NCBI RefSeq assembly: GCF_027925445.1
Contig: NZ_AP027149.1
Location: 4,228,501-4,292,500 of the forward strand
DNA length: 64,000 nucleotides
Source of the DNA: Methylocystis bryophila
GTDB taxonomy: Bacteria; Pseudomonadota; Alphaproteobacteria; Rhizobiales; Beijerinckiaceae
Direction of reading: 5' to 3'
Shown here: positions 43,658-53,063 of the stretch, piece by piece
Numbering within the stretch: the stretch's first letter is position 1
How the letters are laid out: each line of letters opens with the position of its first letter
Notes under the pieces: generated by a model
Databases searched by the model: none
What the model was told of the DNA's origin: nothing
The model's input: only the letters and a program-made list of their open reading frames with translations
Made by a program: the position numbers and the translations under genes

Positions 43658-43999
43658 TTACGCCTTCGCTGGCGCCTTGTGCGGAATGCCTTCCTTGTCG
43701 AAGAGCGCCGCGAGCTCGCCGGACTGGAACATCTCGCGGGTGATGTCGCAGCCGCCGAGGAACTCCTGCTTCACGTAAAGCTGCGGGATCGTCGGCCAGT
43801 TCGAATAGGCCTTGATGCCATCGCGGATCTCGCCGTCGGCGAGCACATTGATCGCCTTGTAGGGCGCGCCGAGGTGGTTGAGGATCTGCACGACCTGCTG
43901 CGAGAATCCGCATTGCGGCGCCTGCGGCGTGCCCTTCATGAACAGCACGACGTCGGCGCTGTCGATCTCGCCTTTGATGCGGGCGTTGGTGTCGCTCAT
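43658..43999 (-). CDS. grxD: Monothiol glutaredoxin (Grx4 type)
   Basis: A 113-residue Fe-S-binding monothiol glutaredoxin. It shows VVLFMKGTPQAPQCGFSQQV with the CGFS active site, WPTIPQLYVKQEFLGGCDI, and FQSGELAALF. Such proteins carry [2Fe-2S] clusters and bind BolA; a bolA gene is 168 bases upstream on the same strand. The ATG at 43999 is preferred to 44026 (AAAGGA 8 bases upstream). Confidence 0.95.
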   Translation of the reverse strand: MSDTNARIKGEIDSADVVLFMKGTPQAPQCGFSQQVVQILNHLGAPYKAINVLADGEIRDGIKAYSNWPTIPQLYVKQEFLGGCDITREMFQSGELAALFDKEGIPHKAPAKA

Positions 44000-44042
44000 C
44001 TGTTTGTCCTTTCGCGCGGAGGTCAAGGCTCCGCCGGTTGGC

Positions 44043-44146
44043 CGTCATTGCGAGCGAAGCGAAGCAATCCAGGGGCCGCGCCTGCAAATTGACGATTTCG
44101 ATTGCGCTCTCGACTCCCGGATTGCTTCGCTTCGCTCGCAATGACG
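44043..44146. repeat. 28-base perfect inverted repeat between bolA and grxD
   Basis: The arm CGTCATTGCGAGCGAAGCGA... (44043-44070) has its exact reverse complement at 44119-44146 with a 48-base loop. This type of repeat is common in Rhizobiales genomes. It could form a strong hairpin inside the bolA-grxD transcript. Confidence 0.9.
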
Positions 44147-44166
44147 AAGCCCCAAGCGTCGCTAGT

Positions 44167-44397
44167 TTAGGGCGTGCGCGTCGTCAACGCGAGCGCGTGC
44201 AGCTCGCCGCCAAGCTTGTCGCCGAAGGCGGCGTTGACGAGCTGATGCTGCTTCACGCGGCTCAAGCCTGTGAAAGCCGCCGAGGTCACGGTCGCCGCCC
44301 AATGGTCGTTGTCGTCGGCGAGCGCGGTCAGCTCGATCGTCGCGTCCGGCAGCGCCGTCTTGATCATCCGTTCGATTTGTTCTGCGGGCATCGGCAT
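44167..44397 (-). CDS. bolA: BolA family protein
   Basis: A 76-residue protein of the BolA/IbaG type: IERMIKTALPDATIELTALA, then DNDHWAATVTSAAFTGLSRV, KQHQLVNAAFGD and LHALALTT. It works with monothiol glutaredoxins in Fe-S trafficking. It starts 4 bases after the purL stop (AGGA upstream), so purL-bolA-grxD is probably one transcript, an order often seen in Rhizobiales. Confidence 0.94.
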   Translation of the reverse strand: MPMPAEQIERMIKTALPDATIELTALADDNDHWAATVTSAAFTGLSRVKQHQLVNAAFGDKLGGELHALALTTRTP

Positions 44398-44401
44398 TTG
44401 T

Positions 44402-46630
<2,229 letters not shown>

Positions 46631-47040
46631 AGGGGCGTCTTTCCTTGAATCGGGCGTTGATCGGAGAAACTCTCCTATGCCCGCTCAGAACGGATTCCGC
46701 AAAAATTGACCACGTTTTTGTGATTGGAACGCGCAAACGGCCGTCTCGCGAGGCCTCGGCTTAAAGTGGGATCTTGTTCGAGCTTAGCGCTCGACAAGCA
46801 TTGTTTAGTGCTGAAGCAGTTGAAAGCCTTGTCTTTTGTGTGTGTACAGAAGAGCCGAAGTCTCATTTCTAACTGGTCAAAAAGTGTTGCCAAACTGACA
46901 CAGCTCAAGAGAAAGCGACATGGTCCCTTCAAAAATTGACGAAAATCAAGGCCAGCTGCGCATTTTCGTAGCAACCTCCGCCGGACTCGACACGGCGCTC
47001 ATGCAAGGTGTCGTCACCCGATCATACCAAGGGGGATCCG
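46631..47040. promoter_or_regulatory. AT-richer leader of the OmpW gene
   Basis: No gene supported. The stretch 46780-46940 is notably less GC-rich than its neighbours and probably holds the promoter and 5' leader of the porin. AAGGGGGATCCG directly precedes the porin ATG. No promoter boxes are assigned with confidence. Confidence 0.45.
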
Positions 47041-47955
47041 ATGAAGACTTTTATTCGTGGCGCGCTTGCCGCTACACTGCTGAGCGCCGTGAGCATTCCC
47101 GCTCTGGCGGCTGATCTGCCTTCCGTGAAGGCGCCGCCGCCGCCGGTGGTTTATGAGACCTTCCAGCCCTTCCAGGTCCGCCTCGAGCTGTCGGGCGTGG
47201 TTCCCCTGGCCGGCCATGGCACGGCCTATGACGAAGGCGCTTTCTATCCGGGCGCGACCTTCGCTCCCTACGGCGGCAGCCCGCTGATCGCGACGGGTCT
47301 CAGCGCCGGTCCCGGCACGGTGATCCCCTTCGCCAGCACGAACACCTCCTGGTCCGTCATCCCGACGCTCGCCGTCGATTACTACATCAACAAGAACTTC
47401 TCGATCGAAGCGATATGCTGCGTCAGCCCGGCGCACATTCAGGGAACCGGGTCGATCAAATCGACCTTCGCCCATACCTGGGTGTTCCCGCCGTCGATCT
47501 TGCTCGACTATCACTTCACGCAGTTCGGCGCCTGGCAGCCCTATATCGGCGTCGGCGTGAACTTCACGGCCTATTGGGGCACGCGCGTCAACAACGAGAG
47601 CTGGCCGGTCATGTTCAGCCCGGTGGGCCCGATGACCTCCGCCCTCGCTGCCGGCGGCATTACGGGCCTCAGCGCCCAGTTCTACAACGCGACAGTCACC
47701 CCCTCCTGGGGCGTCGTCGGCCAGGTCGGCATGGATTATATGTTCAACGAGCATTGGGGCCTCAACCTCGACGTCAAATACATCATGATGGAGCCGACCG
47801 TTCACGCCAAAGTGGCCGGCGTCATCCCGGCGGCGGGCATTGTGACTTACCTGCCGGTGCGCGTCGCGCTGCCGATCGACCCGCTGGTCATCAGCGCCGG
47901 CGTGACCTACCGCTTCGGCGGCGGAAGCTCGGCTCCGGTCCTCGCCAAATACTGA
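47041..47955 (+). CDS. OmpW family outer membrane protein
   Basis: A 304-residue eight-stranded beta-barrel. Signal peptide residues 1-23 (LSAVSIPALA). The barrel shows alternating segments such as FQPFQVRLELSGVVPL, SWSVIPTLAVDYYINKNFSI, WGVVGQVGMDYMFNEHWGL and the final ISAGVTYRFGGG. OmpW forms a narrow hydrophobic channel. It has its own leader and terminator. The last residue is Tyr rather than Phe. Confidence 0.92.
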   Translation: MKTFIRGALAATLLSAVSIPALAADLPSVKAPPPPVVYETFQPFQVRLELSGVVPLAGHGTAYDEGAFYPGATFAPYGGSPLIATGLSAGPGTVIPFASTNTSWSVIPTLAVDYYINKNFSIEAICCVSPAHIQGTGSIKSTFAHTWVFPPSILLDYHFTQFGAWQPYIGVGVNFTAYWGTRVNNESWPVMFSPVGPMTSALAAGGITGLSAQFYNATVTPSWGVVGQVGMDYMFNEHWGLNLDVKYIMMEPTVHAKVAGVIPAAGIVTYLPVRVALPIDPLVISAGVTYRFGGGSSAPVLAKY

Positions 47956-47976
47956 AATTCGCGGCGACGAGTAGTG

Positions 47977-48009
47977 AAAGGGCCGGTCCTTCGGGACCGG
48001 CCCTTTTTA
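47977..48009 (+). terminator. Rho-independent terminator of the OmpW gene
   Basis: AAAGGGCCGGTCC, loop TTCG, GGACCGGCCCTTTTTA: a perfect stem with a UUCG tetraloop. Confidence 0.92.
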
Positions 48010-48067
48010 TTGTTGTGAAGGACTTAAAACCTAGAGCTCTTCTCTCGGGAGCGAGGCGACGCTCTGA

Positions 48068-48505
48068 TCAGGCGGCGGCCTTCTTGCACTCTTCGGCGCA
48101 AGCCTTGCAGGACTCGCCCATCGCGACACATTCGGAATATTGCGGGAACTTGTCGCATTCCTTCTTGCAGGCGAGGCAGATGCTTTCGACGACCTTCGCG
48201 AGCGCGGGGGTCGCGGATGAATTGACGGAGGCGAGCGTCGCGAGCGCGCGGCAAGCGGCGATCGTGTCGAAGGACGCCTGGGTGCAGGCGGCCATGCTCG
48301 TGTCGTTCATGGACAGCATGCCGAAACAGTGACGCAGGCAATTGTCGCCCTCGAGGACGCATTTGCTGGCGGCGTCGCTCAAGGCTTTGAATTTGGGCGG
48401 ATGCGAATGATGCATGCCGGAGCCGGCCTCTTCAGCCAGCGCGGGCATAGCCGACAAGACGGCGGCGGCGGCGCCGAGAGTGGTCATGAATTCGCGACGT
48501 TCCAT
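48068..48505 (-). CDS. csp1: Cys-rich copper storage protein (Csp1 type)
   Basis: A 145-residue four-helix-bundle copper storage protein as known from Methylosinus trichosporium, where Csp1 tetramers bind many Cu(I) ions for methane monooxygenase. The N-terminus is a Tat signal (MERREFMTTLG, cleaved after ALA). The mature chain has 12 Cys, many spaced i to i+3/i+4 (CLRHC, CLACKKEC, CKACAEEC), lining the bundle core, and an MHHSH motif near its start. GGGAG lies upstream of the ATG at 48505. It is divergent from imuA. Confidence 0.93.
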   Translation of the reverse strand: MERREFMTTLGAAAAVLSAMPALAEEAGSGMHHSHPPKFKALSDAASKCVLEGDNCLRHCFGMLSMNDTSMAACTQASFDTIAACRALATLASVNSSATPALAKVVESICLACKKECDKFPQYSECVAMGESCKACAEECKKAAA

Positions 48506-48563
48506 TAAGAGTCTCCCGCTTTTTTGCGCCCCGCCGGATTGGGCAGGGCTTGGTACGTACGAT

Positions 48564-48595
48564 TCTATACATAAGCCTTCCAACCCTGCGGACAA
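48564..48595 (-). promoter_or_regulatory. Candidate MerR-type promoter of csp1
   Basis: Read on the minus strand: TTGTCC (48595-48590), a 20-base spacer containing GGGTTGGAAGGCTTA, then TATAGA (48569-48564). A 19-20 base spacer is typical of promoters activated by MerR/CueR regulators, and TTGGAAGG matches one CueR half-site; the other half is not clear. This is inference. Confidence 0.35.
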
Positions 48596-48720
48596 GTACA
48601 CGCTTCCGTCGGCAACTATTTATTTAATCTATGAAATATATCGTCTGTTATTCGAGACGCCTCGACGCAGCATGGCCGAGCGGTCGCGCTTGACTCTTTC
48701 CTCCCCGCGACCTCATTATA

Positions 48721-48735
48721 GAACATAACAGGAAC
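48721..48735 (+). promoter_or_regulatory. LexA box of imuAB
   Basis: GAAC-ATAACAG-GAAC, the reverse-strand form of the alphaproteobacterial SOS box GTTC-N7-GTTC, 15 bases before the imuA ATG. A TTGACT sits at 48690. Confidence 0.85.
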
Positions 48736-48750
48736 ACGGAGTCCGATACA

Positions 48751-49596
48751 ATGCCGCCAGCCGGCGCGCGCGAGCGCATCGCCATTTTGCGCCGCCGCAT
48801 CGCCGCCCTTGAGGCGCACGGCGGCCCGCTTTCTGACGGCCTCGGGGCCAGCCGGGAGGAAGTCAAGCCAGCTTCGGCGCAGGAATTTTTCGAGGCCCTG
48901 CCCGGCGTTTTCGTCGAAGGCGGCTTGAGCGAGATCGTTCCGGCCCGTCCGCGCGACGCCGCCGCCGCCGCCGGTTTTGCCTCGGTCCTAGCGTTGCTCG
49001 CGGTCGCTCCGCGCGGCGCCTGCGCCGTCTGGATCGCCGAGGACATGGCGGCGCGGGAGATCGGCCTGCCTTACGCCAAAGGGCTCGAGTCGCTCGGCCT
49101 CGATCCGGCGCGGCTTATCGTCGCGCGCACGCGCGATTCGCGCGAAACCCTGTGGACAATGGAGGAGGCGCTGAAGCGCCGCGTCGGCGCCGTCGTCGCC
49201 GAAAGCTGGATCGCCCCCCGCGCTTATGGCCTTGCGGCGTCGCGAAGGCTTTCGCTCGCGGCGCAGCGCGGCGGCGGTCTCGGCCTTCTCTTGCTGCTGC
49301 GCGCCGCCAATCAAGGCGGTCGCCTCGCCAGCGCGGCGCGGCTGCGCTTCGAGGTCGCAGCGCCGCCGCCGCCCCGCGCCGCGCCAGGCGGCGGTCTGCC
49401 GCTGCCCGGTCCGCTCGGCTGGCGCCTGCGGCTCCTCAAGGCGCGTGTCGGTCTCGGCGCGCTCGACGCGTCGGAATGGCAAGAAATTCTCTTCGATCCC
49501 GATAGGGGCGCGTTTCGTCATGCGTTTCCTCAGCGTCTTCCTGCCGAGGCTTGCGACCGACCGGATCCTGCGGCGGCGCGGCGCGCCAGCGCGTGA
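48751..49596 (+). CDS. imuA: ImuA, SOS mutasome protein
   Basis: A RecA-like accessory protein of the ImuA-ImuB-DnaE2 mutagenic translesion pathway. 281 residues. It has an N-terminal helix (ARERIAILRRRIAALE), VFVEGGLSEIVPARPRDAAA, VWIAEDMAAREIGLPYAKGL, then RDSRETLWTMEEALKRRVGA, typical of alphaproteobacterial ImuA. A canonical Walker A is not visible. The LexA box lies upstream and imuB overlaps its 3' end by 77 bases. Confidence 0.9.
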   Translation: MPPAGARERIAILRRRIAALEAHGGPLSDGLGASREEVKPASAQEFFEALPGVFVEGGLSEIVPARPRDAAAAAGFASVLALLAVAPRGACAVWIAEDMAAREIGLPYAKGLESLGLDPARLIVARTRDSRETLWTMEEALKRRVGAVVAESWIAPRAYGLAASRRLSLAAQRGGGLGLLLLLRAANQGGRLASAARLRFEVAAPPPPRAAPGGGLPLPGPLGWRLRLLKARVGLGALDASEWQEILFDPDRGAFRHAFPQRLPAEACDRPDPAAARRASA

Positions 49597-51169
49597 AGCG
49601 CCTTTCGCGCTTTGGAGCCGAATCAATGGCGCCGAACGCCTCGCGGCCGTCAATGCGGCGGCCGAGGCGCAACGGCTCAAGCCGGGGATGGCGGTCGCCG
49701 ACGCGCGCGCGCTGTGTCCGAGCCTGCGGCTCGAGGACCATGATCCCGAGGCCGATGCGACGACGCTCGCGGCAATCGCCGATTGGTGCTCCCGCTTCAC
49801 GCCGCTCGCCGCGCTCGATGCGCCGAACGGCGTCATGCTCGATGTGACCGGCGCGGCCGAGCTCTTCGGGGGCGAAGCGAAATTACTGGACGAGATCGAG
49901 GCGTGCCTTGGCGCCCAAGGGTTTCACGCCCGCGCGGCCTTGGCGGGCGGGCCGGCCTTTGCCCGCGCGCTTGCGCGATTCTCCAAGCTTCGCCTCGTCC
50001 CGCCGAGCCTGACGCAAGAAGAGATCGAAACGCTCGCCGCCCCTCTGCCCGTCGCCGCGCTCGGACTCGATGAGCCGGCTGCAACGCGCCTCGCCCGCGC
50101 CGGGCTCGTCCGTGTCGGCGATCTTCTGGCGCGGCCGCGCGCGCCGCTCGCCGCCCGCCTCGGCGCGGCGGCCATCGCGCGTCTCGACGCGCTCGTCTGC
50201 CGCACGCGCGAGCCGATCGTCCCGCGCTTTCCCGCTCCCTCGCATATCGCCGAGCGACGCTTTCCCGACGGATTGACGCGACTTGCCGATATCGAGGCGA
50301 CGCTTCGCCTCCTTTGCGAGGATCTGCGCCCGCTCCTCGAAAGAAGCGGCCTCGGCGCGCGGCGGCTGGAAGCGGCCTTCTACCGCGTCGATGGCGCGGT
50401 CAAGCGCCTCGTCGTCGGGACGAGCCGGCCGCTACGCGATCCCCTCCGCCTCTTCGGCCTGCTGCACGAGCGGCTCGGCCGGCTCGCCGAGGAGGGGCTC
50501 GATACGGGTTATGGCTTCGACGTGCTGCGGCTCGCCGCCATCGCGACCGAACGTCTCGACGACGAGCAGAGGGGCCTGGACACCATCGCGTCAGATCACG
50601 CTGTGTTCAGGCGGAATCGCCTGAACACAGAAAACGTGATCGATTCTAAAAGTTTAGAGCGCGATTTGTGCGAAAAACCGGTTCCCACTTTTTCGCATCG
50701 CGCTCTAGATCACATCGCCGACGAGTTCGCCGATGTCGTCGATCGGCTCGGCGCGCGGCTCGGCCCGAGCCGCGTGCTGCGGCTCGATCTCATGGAGCGC
50801 CATCTGCCCGAATGCGCCGTGCGCGCCGCCCCCGCCGCATCGGCGCCGGCGGCGGTTGCGTCAATGAAATTTGCGCCGCTGGCCCGGCCTCTGCGCCTCT
50901 TCGAGCAACCTGAGCCGATCGACGCGATCGCGCTCGCCCCCGACGGGCCGCCGTTGCGTTTCCGCTGGCGGCGCGCCCTGCACGACATCGCCGCTTTCGA
51001 AGGACCCGAGCGCATCGCGCCGCCCTGGTGGCAGGCGCCGCGCAATGAGCTCGCGCGTGACTATTTCCATGTCGTGGACCGCGAGGGCCAGCGCTTCTGG
51101 CTCTTTCGCGAGGGGCTGCCGGGCCAAGACGCGATCCATGCGCGCTGGTTCGTGCACGGGTTGTTTTGA
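49520..51169 (+). CDS. imuB: ImuB, Y-family-like polymerase homologue with in-frame insert
   Basis: A 549-residue non-catalytic Y-family homologue that bridges DnaE2 and the beta clamp. It shows MRFLSVFLPRLATDRILRR, ADARALCPSLRLEDHDPEAD, VMLDVTGAAELFGGEAKLLD, LVVGTSRPLRDPLRLFGLLH and DVVDRLGARLGPSRVLRL. Residues 359-396 are a palindromic repeat read as protein (114 bases, 38 codons, frame kept); without it the length is 511, usual for ImuB. The start at 49520 lies inside imuA. dnaE2 does not follow, unlike the usual cassette. Confidence 0.9.
   Translation: MRFLSVFLPRLATDRILRRRGAPAREAPFALWSRINGAERLAAVNAAAEAQRLKPGMAVADARALCPSLRLEDHDPEADATTLAAIADWCSRFTPLAALDAPNGVMLDVTGAAELFGGEAKLLDEIEACLGAQGFHARAALAGGPAFARALARFSKLRLVPPSLTQEEIETLAAPLPVAALGLDEPAATRLARAGLVRVGDLLARPRAPLAARLGAAAIARLDALVCRTREPIVPRFPAPSHIAERRFPDGLTRLADIEATLRLLCEDLRPLLERSGLGARRLEAAFYRVDGAVKRLVVGTSRPLRDPLRLFGLLHERLGRLAEEGLDTGYGFDVLRLAAIATERLDDEQRGLDTIASDHAVFRRNRLNTENVIDSKSLERDLCEKPVPTFSHRALDHIADEFADVVDRLGARLGPSRVLRLDLMERHLPECAVRAAPAASAPAAVASMKFAPLARPLRLFEQPEPIDAIALAPDGPPLRFRWRRALHDIAAFEGPERIAPPWWQAPRNELARDYFHVVDREGQRFWLFREGLPGQDAIHARWFVHGLF
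50594..50707 (+). repeat. Two-hairpin palindromic element inside imuB, copy 7
   Basis: Module 1 GATCACGCTGTGTTCAGGCG / CGCCTGAACACAG and module 2 TAGAGCGCGAT ... ATCGCGCTCTA. AGATCAC occurs at both junctions (50593 and 50707), so the net insertion is 114 bases. It has no stop in the imuB frame and codes for HAVFRRNRLNTENVIDS, then LERDLCEKPVPTFSHRAL. Confidence 0.92.
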
Positions 51170-51201
51170 AGACCCGAGGGCGCTTCTCGCCGCGCGCGTC
51201 T

Positions 51202-51588
51202 TTATTTCGCTTTCGCTTCGTTTTCGTTTCGCGCGAAACGCGCCGGCGCTGGAGCACCCTCCGGCGGCGCGGCGAGGCGGGCGCGGAAGCTCACCACCTC
51301 GGAAGGCGCGGGGTCGCGCGGACTGACGCGCACGATCTTGTCACGAAGGCCGATGAGCGCGGCCGCTCCGATCAAGGTTGCGACGATCGCCGCAAAAATC
51401 AATGACCGCTGCTCGGACCGCTTGGGCTCTCCGTCACGCCCGTTTTCGGGGGGCAGACGCCATGAATTTTCGAGAGGCGGGCAGCCGGCGGTATCCGCCC
51501 GGCGATGCGGGCGCGAGCTCTGTTGCGTGCGGCGTCTTTCGTCGGGATGACCGGGCATTGCGGAACGACTTCGGCTCGAAAGGGACAT
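51202..51588 (-). CDS. Possible single-span membrane protein
   Basis: A 128-codon frame with an Arg/Pro-rich N-terminus, one convincing hydrophobic helix (LIFAAIVATLIGAAALIGLR) and DKIVRVSPRDPAPSEVV after it. Ribosome-binding sites are weak for both the ATG at 51588 and the one at 51558. It occupies the place where dnaE2 would be expected after imuB. Family not recognised. Confidence 0.42.
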   Translation of the reverse strand: MSLSSRSRSAMPGHPDERRRTQQSSRPHRRADTAGCPPLENSWRLPPENGRDGEPKRSEQRSLIFAAIVATLIGAAALIGLRDKIVRVSPRDPAPSEVVSFRARLAAPPEGAPAPARFARNENEAKAK

Positions 51589-51654
51589 TAACCCGCATGC
51601 ACATTAAGAAAGCGTTTTGCCGCGCCACCTGCGCAAGGAAGCGCAGCGAACTCC

Positions 51655-52623
51655 TCACCTCGGCGCCTCTTCGATCGGCCGCAGCGGCTTGGGAACTTTC
51701 CCCTCCTGCAGCAGGCGCGTAAAAATCTTCAAGCCCGCCGGCTCATTGCCGTTGGGATGCACCAGCATGATCGAGCCTGGCCTCGGCCTTGGCCCGAGCG
51801 CGATCCAGCTGTCGGCGCCGAGCGCGACGAGATGGCGCTCGCGCAGCTTCTGCATCAGACTCGCATCGGAGACGAGGCCGGGGAAGCGGAAGAACACGGA
51901 GGGTGTCAATCCGTTCTGAAGCATCAGCTGCTCGGTTTCCAAAATCTCCGCGTCGATATCGACGCCTGCGCTGAGCAGAAACGTCTGTTCTTTCGGCCTG
52001 CCTTTGGCGAAAGGGTGGCTATAGGAGTGGTTGACCCAGGAGACGGCGAGCGCGCCGCTCTCGATCTCGTTGCGCAGCCAGTCGAGATCCTCCGCATGCT
52101 TGAGCATCCAGCCGCCCGAGATCGAGAGCGCGATCGGCGTCCCCGCGCCCTGCTTGGCGACGAGCTCCAGAAAGCTGCGATCGAGCGGACGGCTGCTTGG
52201 GCAAAGGTCGCCGGTGAGAAAGGAGCCGCCGCCGTCCCCATGAATGAGGCCCATATTGACGAGCGCCTTGGGCGTATCGGGCTCCTTGCCGGAGCCCTCG
52301 ACCGCCCGCATAAAGCGCGTCTCGGACTCTTGCGCGTCGCTCGTCTCGGCGCAGCGCCAGCAGGCGGCGCGCGCAACGCGGGTTTGGAGCGTATGCGGAT
52401 GGACGAGGAGCAGCATTCGCTCCTCGCCGACGCGCCAGCCGCGCGTCGCAAGCTCGGAGGCGCCCGACGCGTCCCAACAACGCAAAAAGATCGGCGCATA
52501 ATCGTCGATCTCGGCGCCGCGCAAGGGGACGGGCATATCGCAAGCGCCTTCCTGACTTGTGGACGACGTCGGCGTCGCGACGAGAAGCGCCGCGCCAAGA
52601 ATCAGGTAGAGACTTCTGCCCAT
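51655..52623 (-). CDS. Exported polysaccharide deacetylase-like protein
   Basis: A 322-residue periplasmic protein with a signal peptide (LYLILGAALLVATPTSS). The NodB-like domain shows MGLIHGDGGGSFLTGDLCPS, TPIALSISGGW, the metal motif VNHSYSHPF, PSVFFRFPGLVSD, and SIMLVHPNGNEPAGLKIFTR at the C-terminus. Substrate unknown; the first Asp of motif 1 (TFDD) is not evident, so activity may be altered. Its start faces a GNAT gene. Confidence 0.82.
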   Translation of the reverse strand: MGRSLYLILGAALLVATPTSSTSQEGACDMPVPLRGAEIDDYAPIFLRCWDASGASELATRGWRVGEERMLLLVHPHTLQTRVARAACWRCAETSDAQESETRFMRAVEGSGKEPDTPKALVNMGLIHGDGGGSFLTGDLCPSSRPLDRSFLELVAKQGAGTPIALSISGGWMLKHAEDLDWLRNEIESGALAVSWVNHSYSHPFAKGRPKEQTFLLSAGVDIDAEILETEQLMLQNGLTPSVFFRFPGLVSDASLMQKLRERHLVALGADSWIALGPRPRPGSIMLVHPNGNEPAGLKIFTRLLQEGKVPKPLRPIEEAPR

Positions 52624-52634
52624 GGAGCAAGATC

Positions 52635-53063
52635 ATGACGGCGCCCGGCGACGATGAAAAGCCCTTGTTTCAACGTGAGGGGAGCGAATCGGCGGATCTC
52701 GCCTCGCGGCTCGCAGAGGAGATCGGGACGCGCTTCGGCCGACGTGACGAGACCCCTTTTTTCATATCCGCGCGCGACGCCGAAGGCGCGCTCCTCTGCG
52801 GCGCCAATGGCGTGACGCATTGGCGCTGGCTTTACGTGCGGCATTTCTGGGTCGCGCCGGACGCACGTGCGCAGGGCTTGGGAAGGGCGTTGATGGCCGA
52901 GGTCGAGCGCCTTGCGCGCGAGCGCGGATGCCTTGGCCTCTATCTCGATAGTTTCGACGAAGGCGCGGCGCGCTTTTACGAGCGCTTAGGCTTCGCGCGC
53001 TGCGGGCGGATCGAGAATTTTCCTCAAGGCGCTGCACGGATCTTTTTGGCGAAACGCATCTAG
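52635..53063 (+). CDS. GNAT family N-acetyltransferase
   Basis: A 142-residue acetyltransferase with YVRHFWVAPDARAQGLGRAL (acetyl-CoA loop Q-G-L-G-R), LYLDSFDEGAARFYERLGF and a short C-terminus. GGAG lies 7 bases before the ATG at 52635. Its stop overlaps that of the convergent kinase/APH gene. Substrate unknown. Confidence 0.88.
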   Translation: MTAPGDDEKPLFQREGSESADLASRLAEEIGTRFGRRDETPFFISARDAEGALLCGANGVTHWRWLYVRHFWVAPDARAQGLGRALMAEVERLARERGCLGLYLDSFDEGAARFYERLGFARCGRIENFPQGAARIFLAKRI

